Assembly (NCBI GenBank): GCA_027488265.1
Contig: JAIYCA010000060.1
Location: forward strand, 1-10,671
Origin: Planctomycetaceae bacterium
Lineage (GTDB): Bacteria > Planctomycetota > Phycisphaerae > Phycisphaerales > SM1A02
Length of the DNA stretch: 10,671 bases
Direction of reading: 5' to 3'
Part shown: positions 1-6,149 of the stretch, one piece after another
Layout: the number at the start of each line of letters is the position of its first letter
How positions within the stretch are numbered: position 1 is the first letter of the stretch
Notes under the pieces: model-generated
What the model saw: only the letters and a program-made list of their open reading frames with translations
The model's database searches: none
What the model was told of the DNA's origin: nothing
Program-made: the position numbers and the translations under genes

Positions 1-513
1 CACCGCGTGTTTGTGCCGCAGGGATATCGCGTCGAAAGCGCGGGCAAGTTCATCGCGTTTTCGCGTGTCCCCATGGCGGAAGCGCGCGCACTCGTCGCAT
101 CGCGTGATCGCTACGTTTCGCGGTTTCGATTTGAGACGTCGCAAGGCGAACTCGTCGTCGAACCGATCGATCTTCCGAGTCGAACGACGCTACCGCGCTA
201 CGTGCTCATGCGCTCGTTGCGTGCCGATTTGGTCAAGGTTCGTGAGGACGCGAAGTTGGGCGAGCCTGACATCATGTGCGGGGACTTCAACATTCCACGC
301 GGGAGCGCATCACTGGAGTTGATCATTCCCGAGGCCCACGAAGCGTTTGCGGTGGCGGGGACGGGTTGGGGCGCGAGTTACCCGCGATCGTGGGCATTCC
401 TCGGCATTGATCTCACGCTTGTCCGGTTGCCATGGCGACCTGTCCGATCGGAGCTCGTCAATTTCGGATTCGGCAGGCATCGCGTGCAGGTCGTCGATCT
501 GATGCGGGACTGA
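1..513 (+). CDS. Endonuclease/exonuclease/phosphatase (EEP) family protein, 5'-truncated
   Basis: The reading frame is open from the first base, so the start lies outside the window; 170 codons are visible before TGA at 511-513. The diagnostic part is P-D-I-M-C-G-D-F-N-I-P, with the GDFN metal/phosphate motif at visible residues 94-97. It is followed by a G-x-G-x-S-Y-P stretch, an I-D-L segment where family members usually have I-D-H, and a terminal G-R-H-R-V segment where S-D-H is usual. Known members are Mg-dependent phosphodiesterases or phosphatases acting on nucleic acids, phosphoinositides or sphingomyelin; the substrate here cannot be told. The Arg in place of Asp before the final His is odd and could alter metal binding. 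The gene converges on the pseudopilin gene with 98 bases between the stops. The family call is fairly secure; the function is not. Confidence 0.72.
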   Translation, partial: HRVFVPQGYRVESAGKFIAFSRVPMAEARALVASRDRYVSRFRFETSQGELVVEPIDLPSRTTLPRYVLMRSLRADLVKVREDAKLGEPDIMCGDFNIPRGSASLELIIPEAHEAFAVAGTGWGASYPRSWAFLGIDLTLVRLPWRPVRSELVNFGFGRHRVQVVDLMRD

Positions 514-611
514 AACGTCGTCCGTCGAGACGTCCCGCAGGCTGCAAGGCACGCACGATCTCAAGCGGGCAGCCAGCGTGATCGTCGAGCGCGGCAACCT
601 GCGCCGCCGTG

Positions 612-1412
612 TTACTCGTCTTGCGAGCCGCCCGAACCGCCGTCATTTTCAGCGATCGGTCGCGCATCAATCCAGCGCCACGCATCTTGGAAGACGGTGT
701 TGCCCATGAAAGAACTGACCGATTCAAACGGCAGCGACTTGTAGATCGCGTTGCCGTGGTCAAGGTGCCAGTCGACGCTGCCGTCGCCCTTAAGTCGATT
801 CGTTCCCGTCACGTGGTTGAAGTCACGGCGCGTTCGCATTCCGTCGACCACCAAGACCATCGACGAAAGGTTGCGGCCCTTCAGTGGAGTACCGATCGGC
901 GAAGTTGCCGACGGATCCATGTGGGTTCGATAGTGGTAATTGCCGTAAATCGGACCAGTTCCAGAGGTCGCGATATCACGGCTTTCGAGACGGTGTGCGT
1001 ACTGCTCGTACGGATGATCGCCATGGTGGCACGGGCAGTAAAAGAGTCGAGGGTCGGTGATATCGAGCGTTTCGAGCAGCAAACCAAGGCCGTCGAAGCG
1101 CGTGCCAAATCGCGTGGTGAGGGCCATAGCCTCGCCCCACTCAGCGGTTTGCTGGTTGGCGGTGGCGTTGAAGCGCGGGAGGCTGTCGTTGAAGCGTTCG
1201 GTGTATTCGACGAGTCCGCAGCCGATTTGGCGCAGATTGCTCATGCAGCGCACGCGGCCGGATGCGGCGCGGGCATGCGAAAGAACCGGCATCAGAAGGC
1301 CGGTCAGGATCGCAACGATGCCAATCACAACCAGAAGTTCGACGATCGTGAAACCCGCGACTGAAGCGTGGCGGCGTGGCGAGTACCTCGTCGGAGTCGC
1401 TCGCTGAGGCAT
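612..1412 (-). CDS. Prepilin-type N-terminal cleavage/methylation protein (type II pseudopilin, H-X9-DG class)
   Basis: This is a 266-residue protein. Residues 1-20 form a basic leader ending in Gly20, followed by F-T-I-V-E with Glu at mature position +5 and a hydrophobic helix to about residue 42 (FTIVELLVVIGIVAILTGLL). This is the classic site for the prepilin peptidase PilD, which cuts after Gly and methylates the new N-terminal Phe. After the helix comes a C-M-S-N-L-R-Q-I-G segment typical of these pseudopilins. A C-P-C-H-H-G cluster sits at 126-131. His200 is followed by exactly nine residues and then D-G (210-211), the H-X9-DG motif that is abundant in planctomycete pseudopilins. The ATG at 1412 was chosen because it gives a normal leader; the frame stays open to a further ATG at 1511. 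No clear Shine-Dalgarno is visible. It is a lone gene, with no secretion ATPase or other pilin nearby, so it is probably exported and assembled by machinery encoded elsewhere. Confidence 0.88.
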   Translation of the reverse strand: MPQRATPTRYSPRRHASVAGFTIVELLVVIGIVAILTGLLMPVLSHARAASGRVRCMSNLRQIGCGLVEYTERFNDSLPRFNATANQQTAEWGEAMALTTRFGTRFDGLGLLLETLDITDPRLFYCPCHHGDHPYEQYAHRLESRDIATSGTGPIYGNYHYRTHMDPSATSPIGTPLKGRNLSSMVLVVDGMRTRRDFNHVTGTNRLKGDGSVDWHLDHGNAIYKSLPFESVSSFMGNTVFQDAWRWIDARPIAENDGGSGGSQDE

Positions 1413-1984
1413 CGTCGAAGTCGCCCTAACGACATTTCTCGATGAAAACTCAACCGACCGCGCGGGTGCGAGGTCGAGATCGTTTCTTCGGATGTCGCGG
1501 CCGTGATGCACGCGAGAACTCCGGATCGGTGGGCGGAGAAACGAAAGACGAGCCCCGAAGGAAACGAATCGGGGATGGCTGCTCAGCGTTGAGGGTCAAA
1601 ACGACGACGCAGCCGAGTTAAAGTACCTTAGGATCTTGGGGAGCGAAACCAGATCTCATTGGAATTCATACAGAACGCTTGTAGATTCTTTGGCATTCCT
1701 CATGGAAGGGCTTGGGACGAGTGAGGCGTTCTGCCATGGAGCCGCTTTCCGCGGAGGGAATGATGCTTCGTTCGCCTGCGCGTTTGGCGCGTGCAATTTC
1801 GCAAGGAAGTGGCGTTCTCGGTAGAGTGGAACCCGTTGAGTGGCCGACGTTTGCACGGAAACCTGACAGAATTGTCGTGCGCCTGAACCGCCCGGATCGC
1901 CTGAAAGCGGGGTGGGCAGTGGAGATCAAGCCGCGTTTGTTGGGCGTAGATTGGCTTGAAAGCCCCCGATTCCCGAATGACGAG
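1413..1984. other. Divergent intergenic region between pseudopilin and sigma factor genes
   Basis: These 572 bases hold no gene I can defend. Both flanking frames stay open into it: the pseudopilin frame to 1511 and the sigma frame back to a TTG at 1712. Bases about 1615-1700 are more AT-rich than their surroundings and contain the candidate promoter at 1659-1687. A 6-bp inverted repeat (CCCCGA at 1553-1558, TCGGGG at 1569-1574, 10-base loop) lies upstream of the pseudopilin. GGAGG at 1753-1757 precedes ATG codons at 1760 and 1763 that are in frame with the sigma factor, which leaves the true start of that gene open. Confidence 0.5.
1659..1687 (+). promoter_or_regulatory. Candidate sigma-70-type promoter for the ECF sigma gene
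   Basis: TTGGAA (1659-1664) and TAGATT (1682-1687) are separated by exactly 17 bases; each hexamer matches 4 of 6 bases of the housekeeping consensus. It lies in the most AT-rich patch of the region. Transcription would begin near 1694, giving a leader of about 290 nt before the preferred sigma start at 1985, or about 70 nt before the alternative start at 1763. Found by eye only, so a chance match is quite possible. Confidence 0.3.
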
Positions 1985-2560
1985 ATGGATTCACAAGAGC
2001 ACAACGACTGGGAACTTATGCAGCGGGTTGCCGCCTCGGACGAGGTCGCGATCGACGAGTTGTACCGTCGATTTGGTGCTCTTGTGTATCAATCAGCCCG
2101 CCAAGTGCTGCGATCTCGGGCCGAAACAGAGGACGCCGTTCAGGAGGTCTTTGTCCGCCTCTGGAAGACCGCCGATCGATTCGATCCCCATCGCGCCAAA
2201 CTCGTGACGTGGGTGATGCTGATCTCGCGGCGCCACTTGATCGACCGCTTGCGTCGACAGTCCGCGCGGCCGGATCGGGCCGAACTTGACACTTCTCGGA
2301 CGGATGCGGGAGGTGCGGTCGCCCGCCCCGAAGCGGAAGGACGCATGGAAGGCGAAGAGGGCCGCGAGCGGCTGAAGCGACAACTCGCACGCCTGCCCGA
2401 GTTGCAGCGCTCTGTCATCGAACGCGCTTATCTACAGGGCTTTAGCCTTCGCGAGATTGCGGAACAATTGAATTCGCCGCTCGGGACGGTGAAGAGCGCG
2501 TTGAGCCGCGGTTTGACACGGCTTCGCGAACTCGAAGGTGCGCGGGAGGAGCGGGGATGA
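1985..2560 (+). CDS. ECF-type RNA polymerase sigma factor (sigma-70 family)
   Basis: From ATG 1985 the protein is 191 residues, the normal size for an extracytoplasmic-function sigma factor. Region 2 runs from about residue 13 to 85: E-L-Y-R-R-F-G, then E-T-E-D-A-V-Q-E-V-F-V-R-L-W (region 2.2, core-polymerase contact), then F-D-P-x-R-A-K-L-x-T-W and R-R-H-L-I-D-R-L-R-R (regions 2.3-2.4, promoter melting and -10 recognition). After an acidic linker, region 4 starts at L-P-E-L-Q-R-S-V-I and continues through F-S-L-R-E-I-A-E-Q-L and G-T-V-K-S-A-L-S-R-G-L, a helix-turn-helix for the -35 element. There is no region 3, as expected for ECF factors. The F-D-P-x-R pattern recalls SigK/RpoE-like groups. 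ATG 1985 sits a few residues before the conserved fold but lacks a good Shine-Dalgarno; an in-frame ATG at 1763 behind GGAGG would add 74 residues. It is probably controlled by the membrane protein at 2919-3842. Confidence 0.9.
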   Translation: MDSQEHNDWELMQRVAASDEVAIDELYRRFGALVYQSARQVLRSRAETEDAVQEVFVRLWKTADRFDPHRAKLVTWVMLISRRHLIDRLRRQSARPDRAELDTSRTDAGGAVARPEAEGRMEGEEGRERLKRQLARLPELQRSVIERAYLQGFSLREIAEQLNSPLGTVKSALSRGLTRLRELEGAREERG

Positions 2561-2566
2561 GGTGCC

Positions 2567-2887
2567 ATGCACGCCGAATCTCTGCCGCCGTCCGCGCCGT
2601 TCGCTCACATGCGTGTCATGGCGCCCGTCATGGTGCCCGTCATGACGCCCGAGGTGTTGGAGGCCGCGGCGACGCCCTTCGCGGAAACCACGGTGCTTCC
2701 GGCGTTTGCGCAGAATGTGCAGATTGGCTCGCAACCGATTCAACGCCGGTCTCGTATGTTGGGCGCGATCAAGTTTTCGTCGTGGGGGTTTCCTCACAAA
2801 ATGCTTGGGGTCGGCACAGACCTCATGCACGACGGGCGCCGAGTGTTTGAGCGCTCTGAGACCACCTCTTTGGGTGGCTCGCTTTGA
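2567..2887 (+). CDS. Doubtful 106-codon ORF between sigma and anti-sigma-like genes
   Basis: This frame starts at ATG 2567, six bases after the sigma stop, behind a possible GAGG (2559-2562), and runs through nearly the whole 358-base spacer. I recognise no family. Residues 17-28 are three V-M-x-P repeats produced by a 12-bp tandem repeat; the rest includes a Q-R-R-S-R-M-L-G-A segment and a short Ser/Thr-rich tail. No convincing signal peptide or membrane helix is present. A competing frame starts at ATG 2557, overlaps the sigma stop as ATGA behind a strong GGGAGGAG, and runs to 2850, but its product is Arg/His/Ala-rich and looks like an off-frame reading. The region may instead be an untranslated spacer or the remains of a gene. 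Confidence 0.28.
   Translation: MHAESLPPSAPFAHMRVMAPVMVPVMTPEVLEAAATPFAETTVLPAFAQNVQIGSQPIQRRSRMLGAIKFSSWGFPHKMLGVGTDLMHDGRRVFERSETTSLGGSL
2617..2652 (+). repeat. 12-bp tandem repeat, 3 units
   Basis: The units are CATGGCGCCCGT (2617-2628), CATGGTGCCCGT (2629-2640) and CATGACGCCCGA (2641-2652), with a shortened CATGCGTGT just upstream. The 12-bp period keeps frame, giving V-M-x-P repeats in the 2567 ORF. It probably arose by slippage. Confidence 0.75.
2858..2880 (+). promoter_or_regulatory. Stem-loop just upstream of the anti-sigma-like gene
   Basis: GAG-A-CCACC (2858-2866) pairs with GGTGG-CTC (2873-2880), eight base pairs with one bulged A and the loop TCTTTG. It lies 38 bases before the ATG at 2919. 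No uninterrupted T tract follows (GCTTTGAGG), so it is a poor intrinsic terminator. It could slow polymerase or ribosomes, or process the mRNA, and so lower expression of the downstream gene relative to the sigma factor. That role is inference. Confidence 0.4.
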
Positions 2888-2918
2888 GGCGCGGATTTTG
2901 GCAAGGGTTTCTACAGGA

Positions 2919-3842
2919 ATGTCTGACGTCGAAGGCACCAATTTCTCCCGCGAAGAACTGCTCGAACTCGCGCAGTTCGAGATGCTTGGTGTCCTCGATC
3001 CGGTCGAGAAGGCCAACTTTGAGCGCGCGTTCGCGCTCGCCACGCCATCTCTGCAAGCTGAGATCATCGCCCTACAAGCGCGCATCGCCGAGGAGCCACT
3101 CTTTCGAGCGACTGGCGAGCAACCGTCCGCCGCGCTTTCGCTGCGCACCATGGCTCGGGTTGTCGATGCGATGGACGCAGAAAGCCGGAACGCGCAGCCC
3201 ATTGCCACGATCGGTCCGCGAACGCTGAGTGGCCGTCAAACGTCCGCCGCTGGGTCGGTCCATGGTGGGGTTTCTGGTGCGACGGCGATGACGGAAGCAT
3301 CGATGCGCGAGATCATCGCGGAGGTCGCTGCACGTAATGCGAATGCGCGCCCACAGAAGCAACTCTTCTGGCGTGCGGCGTCGTTCTTCTTGTTCGCTGG
3401 CCTCTGCGTCGCACTTTACTTCAATCAGCAGGTGTCCCGAACCGCGATGCAACTCGCGGCGAGCGTGAACGAGCGGGCGTTGAGTCCAGAATCCTTGGCG
3501 GCTGCTCGTGAGATCGCACCGTTCGATTTCAGAACCGCGCAGCACGTGGACTTGGCGCTTGTCATCGGCGAATCGCGCGCGCATGTGCACGCGCTCCTTC
3601 ATCGCGCGGATGATCGCGAGAGCGGTCGCGTCCTTGTGCAAGGAGTCGGCGCAAATCGCCGTGAAGTGATTCGCGTGGTCGTGAAGGATCGCGACGGCAA
3701 GGTGCTTGCGACACGTCAAGCGAACGCCACCGAAGGCGGTCTTTTTGCGGCATACCTTGAAATTGATGCGCTGCCCTCCGCAGCCACGATCGAGGTTGAA
3801 CTCGAAGGCGGCGCGACATTCCGCGCAAGTTACGCGGCGTAA
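2919..3842 (+). CDS. Single-pass membrane protein, probable anti-sigma factor (zinc-free type)
   Basis: The protein is 307 residues from ATG 2919, preceded by AAGGG at 2903-2907. The start was chosen because the N-terminal fold begins a few residues later, although the frame is open upstream to 2706. Residues 9-60 are a helical domain (E-E-L-L-E-L-A-Q-F-E-M-L-G-V-L-D-P-V-E, then F-E-R-A-F-A-L) resembling the cytoplasmic anti-sigma domains of RskA-like proteins. It lacks the H-x3-C-x2-C zinc motif of the ZAS class. A poorly conserved linker (about 65-145) leads to one membrane helix at about 149-168. An outer domain of about 140 residues follows, with beta-type alternation near its end (V-I-R-V-V-V-K-D-R-D-G-K-V). 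In this family the N-domain holds the sigma factor at the membrane until a signal releases it. The pairing with the sigma gene rests on order and topology; the outer domain is unrecognised. The 358-base gap from the sigma gene is unusually long for such a pair. Confidence 0.68.
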   Translation: MSDVEGTNFSREELLELAQFEMLGVLDPVEKANFERAFALATPSLQAEIIALQARIAEEPLFRATGEQPSAALSLRTMARVVDAMDAESRNAQPIATIGPRTLSGRQTSAAGSVHGGVSGATAMTEASMREIIAEVAARNANARPQKQLFWRAASFFLFAGLCVALYFNQQVSRTAMQLAASVNERALSPESLAAAREIAPFDFRTAQHVDLALVIGESRAHVHALLHRADDRESGRVLVQGVGANRREVIRVVVKDRDGKVLATRQANATEGGLFAAYLEIDALPSAATIEVELEGGATFRASYAA

Positions 3843-3896
3843 CGCACTCAACGCGATTCGGGCCACGCGCGGCTATCTGAAGCCTATGGATTGAGA

Positions 3897-3940
3897 TGGG
3901 AGTCACCCCGCACGGGCTACGTGTGTGTGGTGCGATCCCA
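3897..3940. terminator. Possible bidirectional terminator between convergent genes
   Basis: TGGGA (3897-3901) pairs with TCCCA (3936-3940), and inside it CACC (3904-3907) pairs with GGTG (3929-3932) around a further GC-rich loop. It sits between the stop of the anti-sigma-like gene (3842) and the stop of the ABC-F gene (3949), where a shared terminator is expected. There is no T run on either side and the stem is interrupted, so support is weak. Confidence 0.27.
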
Positions 3941-3948
3941 GATGATCT

Positions 3949-6000
3949 TCAGCCGCTCTTGCGCATCCACTCTTCTTCAAGATCGGATTGCTCGCGACCG
4001 AGTTCATCGCGGCGGTTCAGCAACTTCTTCGTCTTCTCTGCGTCGCTCGCCGTCTTCGGATCGGCGAACTCGAAGTCGATTTGCGTCAACTCGCGGCCGA
4101 TCTCCGAGATGCGCGCTTCGATCTTCTCAAGCGCGAGATTCGAGTATTTGCTTCGCTGCTTGTTGCCGCTCGGCTTGGAGTTCGACGGCGTTGCGGGCGC
4201 GGGCTTCGTCGCCGCGGTTGCGCCGGAATGCTCTGAAGGCGACTTGGCGGGCGTCGACTGCTTGGTCGCAGGCTTGGGCGCTGCCTTTGACTCGGGCTTT
4301 TTCGCACGGGCCGCGGCATCGGCGGCCTCGGCCTTTTGCTTCGCTTCCCAATCGCGGTACGAGCCATCAAAGACGCGCGTATTGCCGTCGCCATCGAGCA
4401 CGACCAGCTTGTCGCACACATCGTCAAGGAGCGCGCGGTCGTGCGAAATCAACAACAGCACGCCGCCGTGTCCGCCCTTGCCGCCGACCTTCGTGCGATC
4501 GACATCACCAAACTTGTCGAGCGCTTCTTCGAGTCGCTCGGCGCTTGGAATATCCAAGTGATTCGTCGGTTCGTCGAGGACAAGCAAGTTCTTCGCACTG
4601 GCGATGAGCGATGCGAGCACGAGGCGTCCGCGCTCGCCGCCCGAGAGATCGCCAATCGCTTTGTCTTGCTCTTCGCCGGTGAAAAGGAATGCGCCTGCGA
4701 GATTGCGCGCTTCTTGTTCGCTTGCGCGGGGTGCCCCTTCAAGCGAACGGATCGTGTTCTGCAAGAATTCCCACGCGAGCACACTGCGATCGATGTGATC
4801 CTGCGTCTGGCGGAACCAACCGATCGAGAGGCGCGGTGAACGCTTGATTTCGCCCGAATCAGTCTCGAGATCGCCAAGCAACGTTCGGACGAGCGTCGTC
4901 TTTCCAGCGCCATTGGGGCCGATGATGCCGATGCGATCACCGGGCCGCGCGGAGAGCGAAAGGTTGCGGAAGCACACGCGATCACCGAAGGATTTCGAGA
5001 TGTTCTCGGCGACGAACGCGAAGTCGCCCATCGTCGGCGGATCGGGCAGATCGAGATTCATCACGCCCATTTCGGCGTGCTTCTCGACGAGGGCTTCTTC
5101 CTTGAAGCGCTCGAGCCGCGTCTCGCGTCCGCGCGCTTGCTTCGCGCGTTGGCCCGCGCGGTAGCGATCGATGAACGCTTGTTCTTGGCGAATGCGATCT
5201 TGCTGCTTCTCGTGTTGGCGTTCGACGGTCAGCATGCGCTCGGCGCGCAGTGCGCGGAATGCCGCGTAATTTCCAGGGTATTCGCGCAAAACGCCGCGAT
5301 CGATTTCGATGATGCGATTCGTCACCCGGTCGAGCAACCATCGGTCGTGCGAGATCAAGACGACCGAACCCTTGAACTCGTCGGCGAGAAACTCTTCGAG
5401 CCAGCGACGACCTTCGATGTCGAGGTGGTTGGTAGGCTCGTCGAGTAGCAGGAGATCGGGGCTTGAAAGCAGGAGCCGCGCGAGACCGAGGCGAGCCTTC
5501 TGTCCGCCGGAAAGACCTTTCACAGGCAGCTCGAAGTCGGCGTCGCTGAAGCCAAGGCCATGGAGTGCCGCGTCGATTTTGTGATCGACTGCGTAGCCAC
5601 CGGCAGCGTCAATCCGCTCCTCGATCGCGACCTGACGATTCATCAGTTTTTCGAGTTCATCAGGCTCTGCCGTCGCCATGCGGTCGTAGACCGACTCGAG
5701 CTCTGCCTTGAGCGCCTCGATCGCGGCAAACGCTTCGGCCGCCGCGCCGCGCAGGGTTTTGTCTTGCGGAAGTTTTGGATCCTGCTCGAGGTACCCGATG
5801 CGCACCGTGCGCGCGATCTGCACTTCGCCATCATCGGGCTTGAGGAGCCCCGCAATCAACTTGAAGAGCGTGCTCTTCCCGCAACCGTTGCGACCGACGA
5901 GACCGATGCGCTCACCTTCGTGAATCGAACCGCTGACGCCATCGAGAAGGAGTCGCGTGCCGTGACCGAAGCGAAGATTGGCAAGTGTGACGAGGGACAT
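3949..6000 (-). CDS. ABC-F family ATPase, Uup-like, with C-terminal coiled coil
   Basis: The protein has 683 residues and two ABC ATPase domains in one chain, with no membrane domain. Domain 1: Walker A GRNGCGKST (36-44), signature LSGGQ (163-167), Walker B with LLLLDEP (183-189), switch His in ISHDR (216-220). A charged linker (about 245-315) marks the ABC-F class. Domain 2: GPNGAGKTT (361-369), LSGGE (452-456), LLVLDEP (472-478), His520. A Lys/Ala/Pro-rich tether (about 555-615) leads to a helical coiled coil (620-683), as in Uup, which binds nucleic acid. ABC-F proteins act at the ribosome or on nucleic acid structures rather than in transport. Between Walker B and the switch His of domain 2 there is an extra Gly/Lys-rich loop (498-513). 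ATG 6000 was chosen because the fold starts at once; the frame is open upstream but overlaps the preceding gene. No Shine-Dalgarno is visible. Confidence 0.93.
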   Translation of the reverse strand: MSLVTLANLRFGHGTRLLLDGVSGSIHEGERIGLVGRNGCGKSTLFKLIAGLLKPDDGEVQIARTVRIGYLEQDPKLPQDKTLRGAAAEAFAAIEALKAELESVYDRMATAEPDELEKLMNRQVAIEERIDAAGGYAVDHKIDAALHGLGFSDADFELPVKGLSGGQKARLGLARLLLSSPDLLLLDEPTNHLDIEGRRWLEEFLADEFKGSVVLISHDRWLLDRVTNRIIEIDRGVLREYPGNYAAFRALRAERMLTVERQHEKQQDRIRQEQAFIDRYRAGQRAKQARGRETRLERFKEEALVEKHAEMGVMNLDLPDPPTMGDFAFVAENISKSFGDRVCFRNLSLSARPGDRIGIIGPNGAGKTTLVRTLLGDLETDSGEIKRSPRLSIGWFRQTQDHIDRSVLAWEFLQNTIRSLEGAPRASEQEARNLAGAFLFTGEEQDKAIGDLSGGERGRLVLASLIASAKNLLVLDEPTNHLDIPSAERLEEALDKFGDVDRTKVGGKGGHGGVLLLISHDRALLDDVCDKLVVLDGDGNTRVFDGSYRDWEAKQKAEAADAAARAKKPESKAAPKPATKQSTPAKSPSEHSGATAATKPAPATPSNSKPSGNKQRSKYSNLALEKIEARISEIGRELTQIDFEFADPKTASDAEKTKKLLNRRDELGREQSDLEEEWMRKSG

Positions 6001-6005
6001 TCGTG

Positions 6006-6082
6006 GATTGATCGCAGATTGATCGCAGGTTGAACGCCGGTTGATCGCGGGCTGATCGTGGGCTGTTCGTCGACTGTTCGGG
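6006..6082. repeat. 11-bp degenerate tandem repeat, 7 units, in the ABC-F leader
   Basis: Read on the + strand the units are GATTGATCGCA twice, GGTTGAACGCC, GGTTGATCGCG, GGCTGATCGTG, GGCTGTTCGTC and GACTGTTCGGG, adjoining without gaps. The pattern is roughly G-R-Y-T-G-A/T-T/A-C-G-N-N. The array ends 6 bases from the ABC-F start codon and occupies its 5' leader on the - strand. Adjacent units differ by a few changes each, as in an array that expanded by slippage and then drifted. The 11-bp period places copies on about the same face of the DNA helix. Because 11 is not a multiple of three, a coding role is unlikely. Confidence 0.82.
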
Positions 6083-6095
6083 GGCGAGAAGAGTA

Positions 6096-6118
6096 GCAGC
6101 GCGCGCAAAGCGTGCTGC
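6096..6118 (-). terminator. Strong hairpin between the ribbon-membrane genes and the ABC-F gene
   Basis: GCAGCGCGC (6096-6104) and GCGTGCTGC (6110-6118) form nine pairs, one of them G-T, around a five-base loop. On the - strand it begins 31 bases after the stop codon of the upstream membrane gene. It is followed by TACTCTTCTC, pyrimidine-rich but not a true T tract. It may be a weak terminator, an attenuator or an mRNA 3'-end stabiliser that uncouples the ABC-F gene from the membrane pair. Confidence 0.45.
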
Positions 6119-6149
6119 GCCGCCAGCGAATTCTCAGATTTGCCGAGTG

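Noticed and set aside
540..574. GGCTGC/GCAGCC inverted repeat between the convergent EEP and pseudopilin genes
   Set aside because: The stem is only 6 bp with a 23-base loop and no T tract, which is too weak to call a terminator.
609..1364. 251-codon + strand ORF opposite the pseudopilin
   Set aside because: It is antisense to a gene with clear prepilin and H-X9-DG motifs; Arg/Val-rich shadow.
1553..1574. CCCCGA/TCGGGG hairpin upstream of the pseudopilin
   Set aside because: The stem is short with a 10-base loop, and it lies upstream of both neighbouring genes; no terminator or operator logic fits it well.
2557..2850. 97-codon ORF overlapping the sigma stop as ATGA with a strong GGGAGGAG
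   Set aside because: The product is Arg/His/Ala-rich and reads like an off-frame translation. The purine-rich site is also explained by the Glu/Arg codons ending the sigma gene.
4336..4839. 167-codon + strand ORF inside the ABC-F gene
   Set aside because: Antisense shadow of the second ATPase domain.
6006..6082. CRISPR-like array
   Set aside because: The units are 11 bp and adjoin directly, with no spacers, no repeat of CRISPR length and no cas genes.
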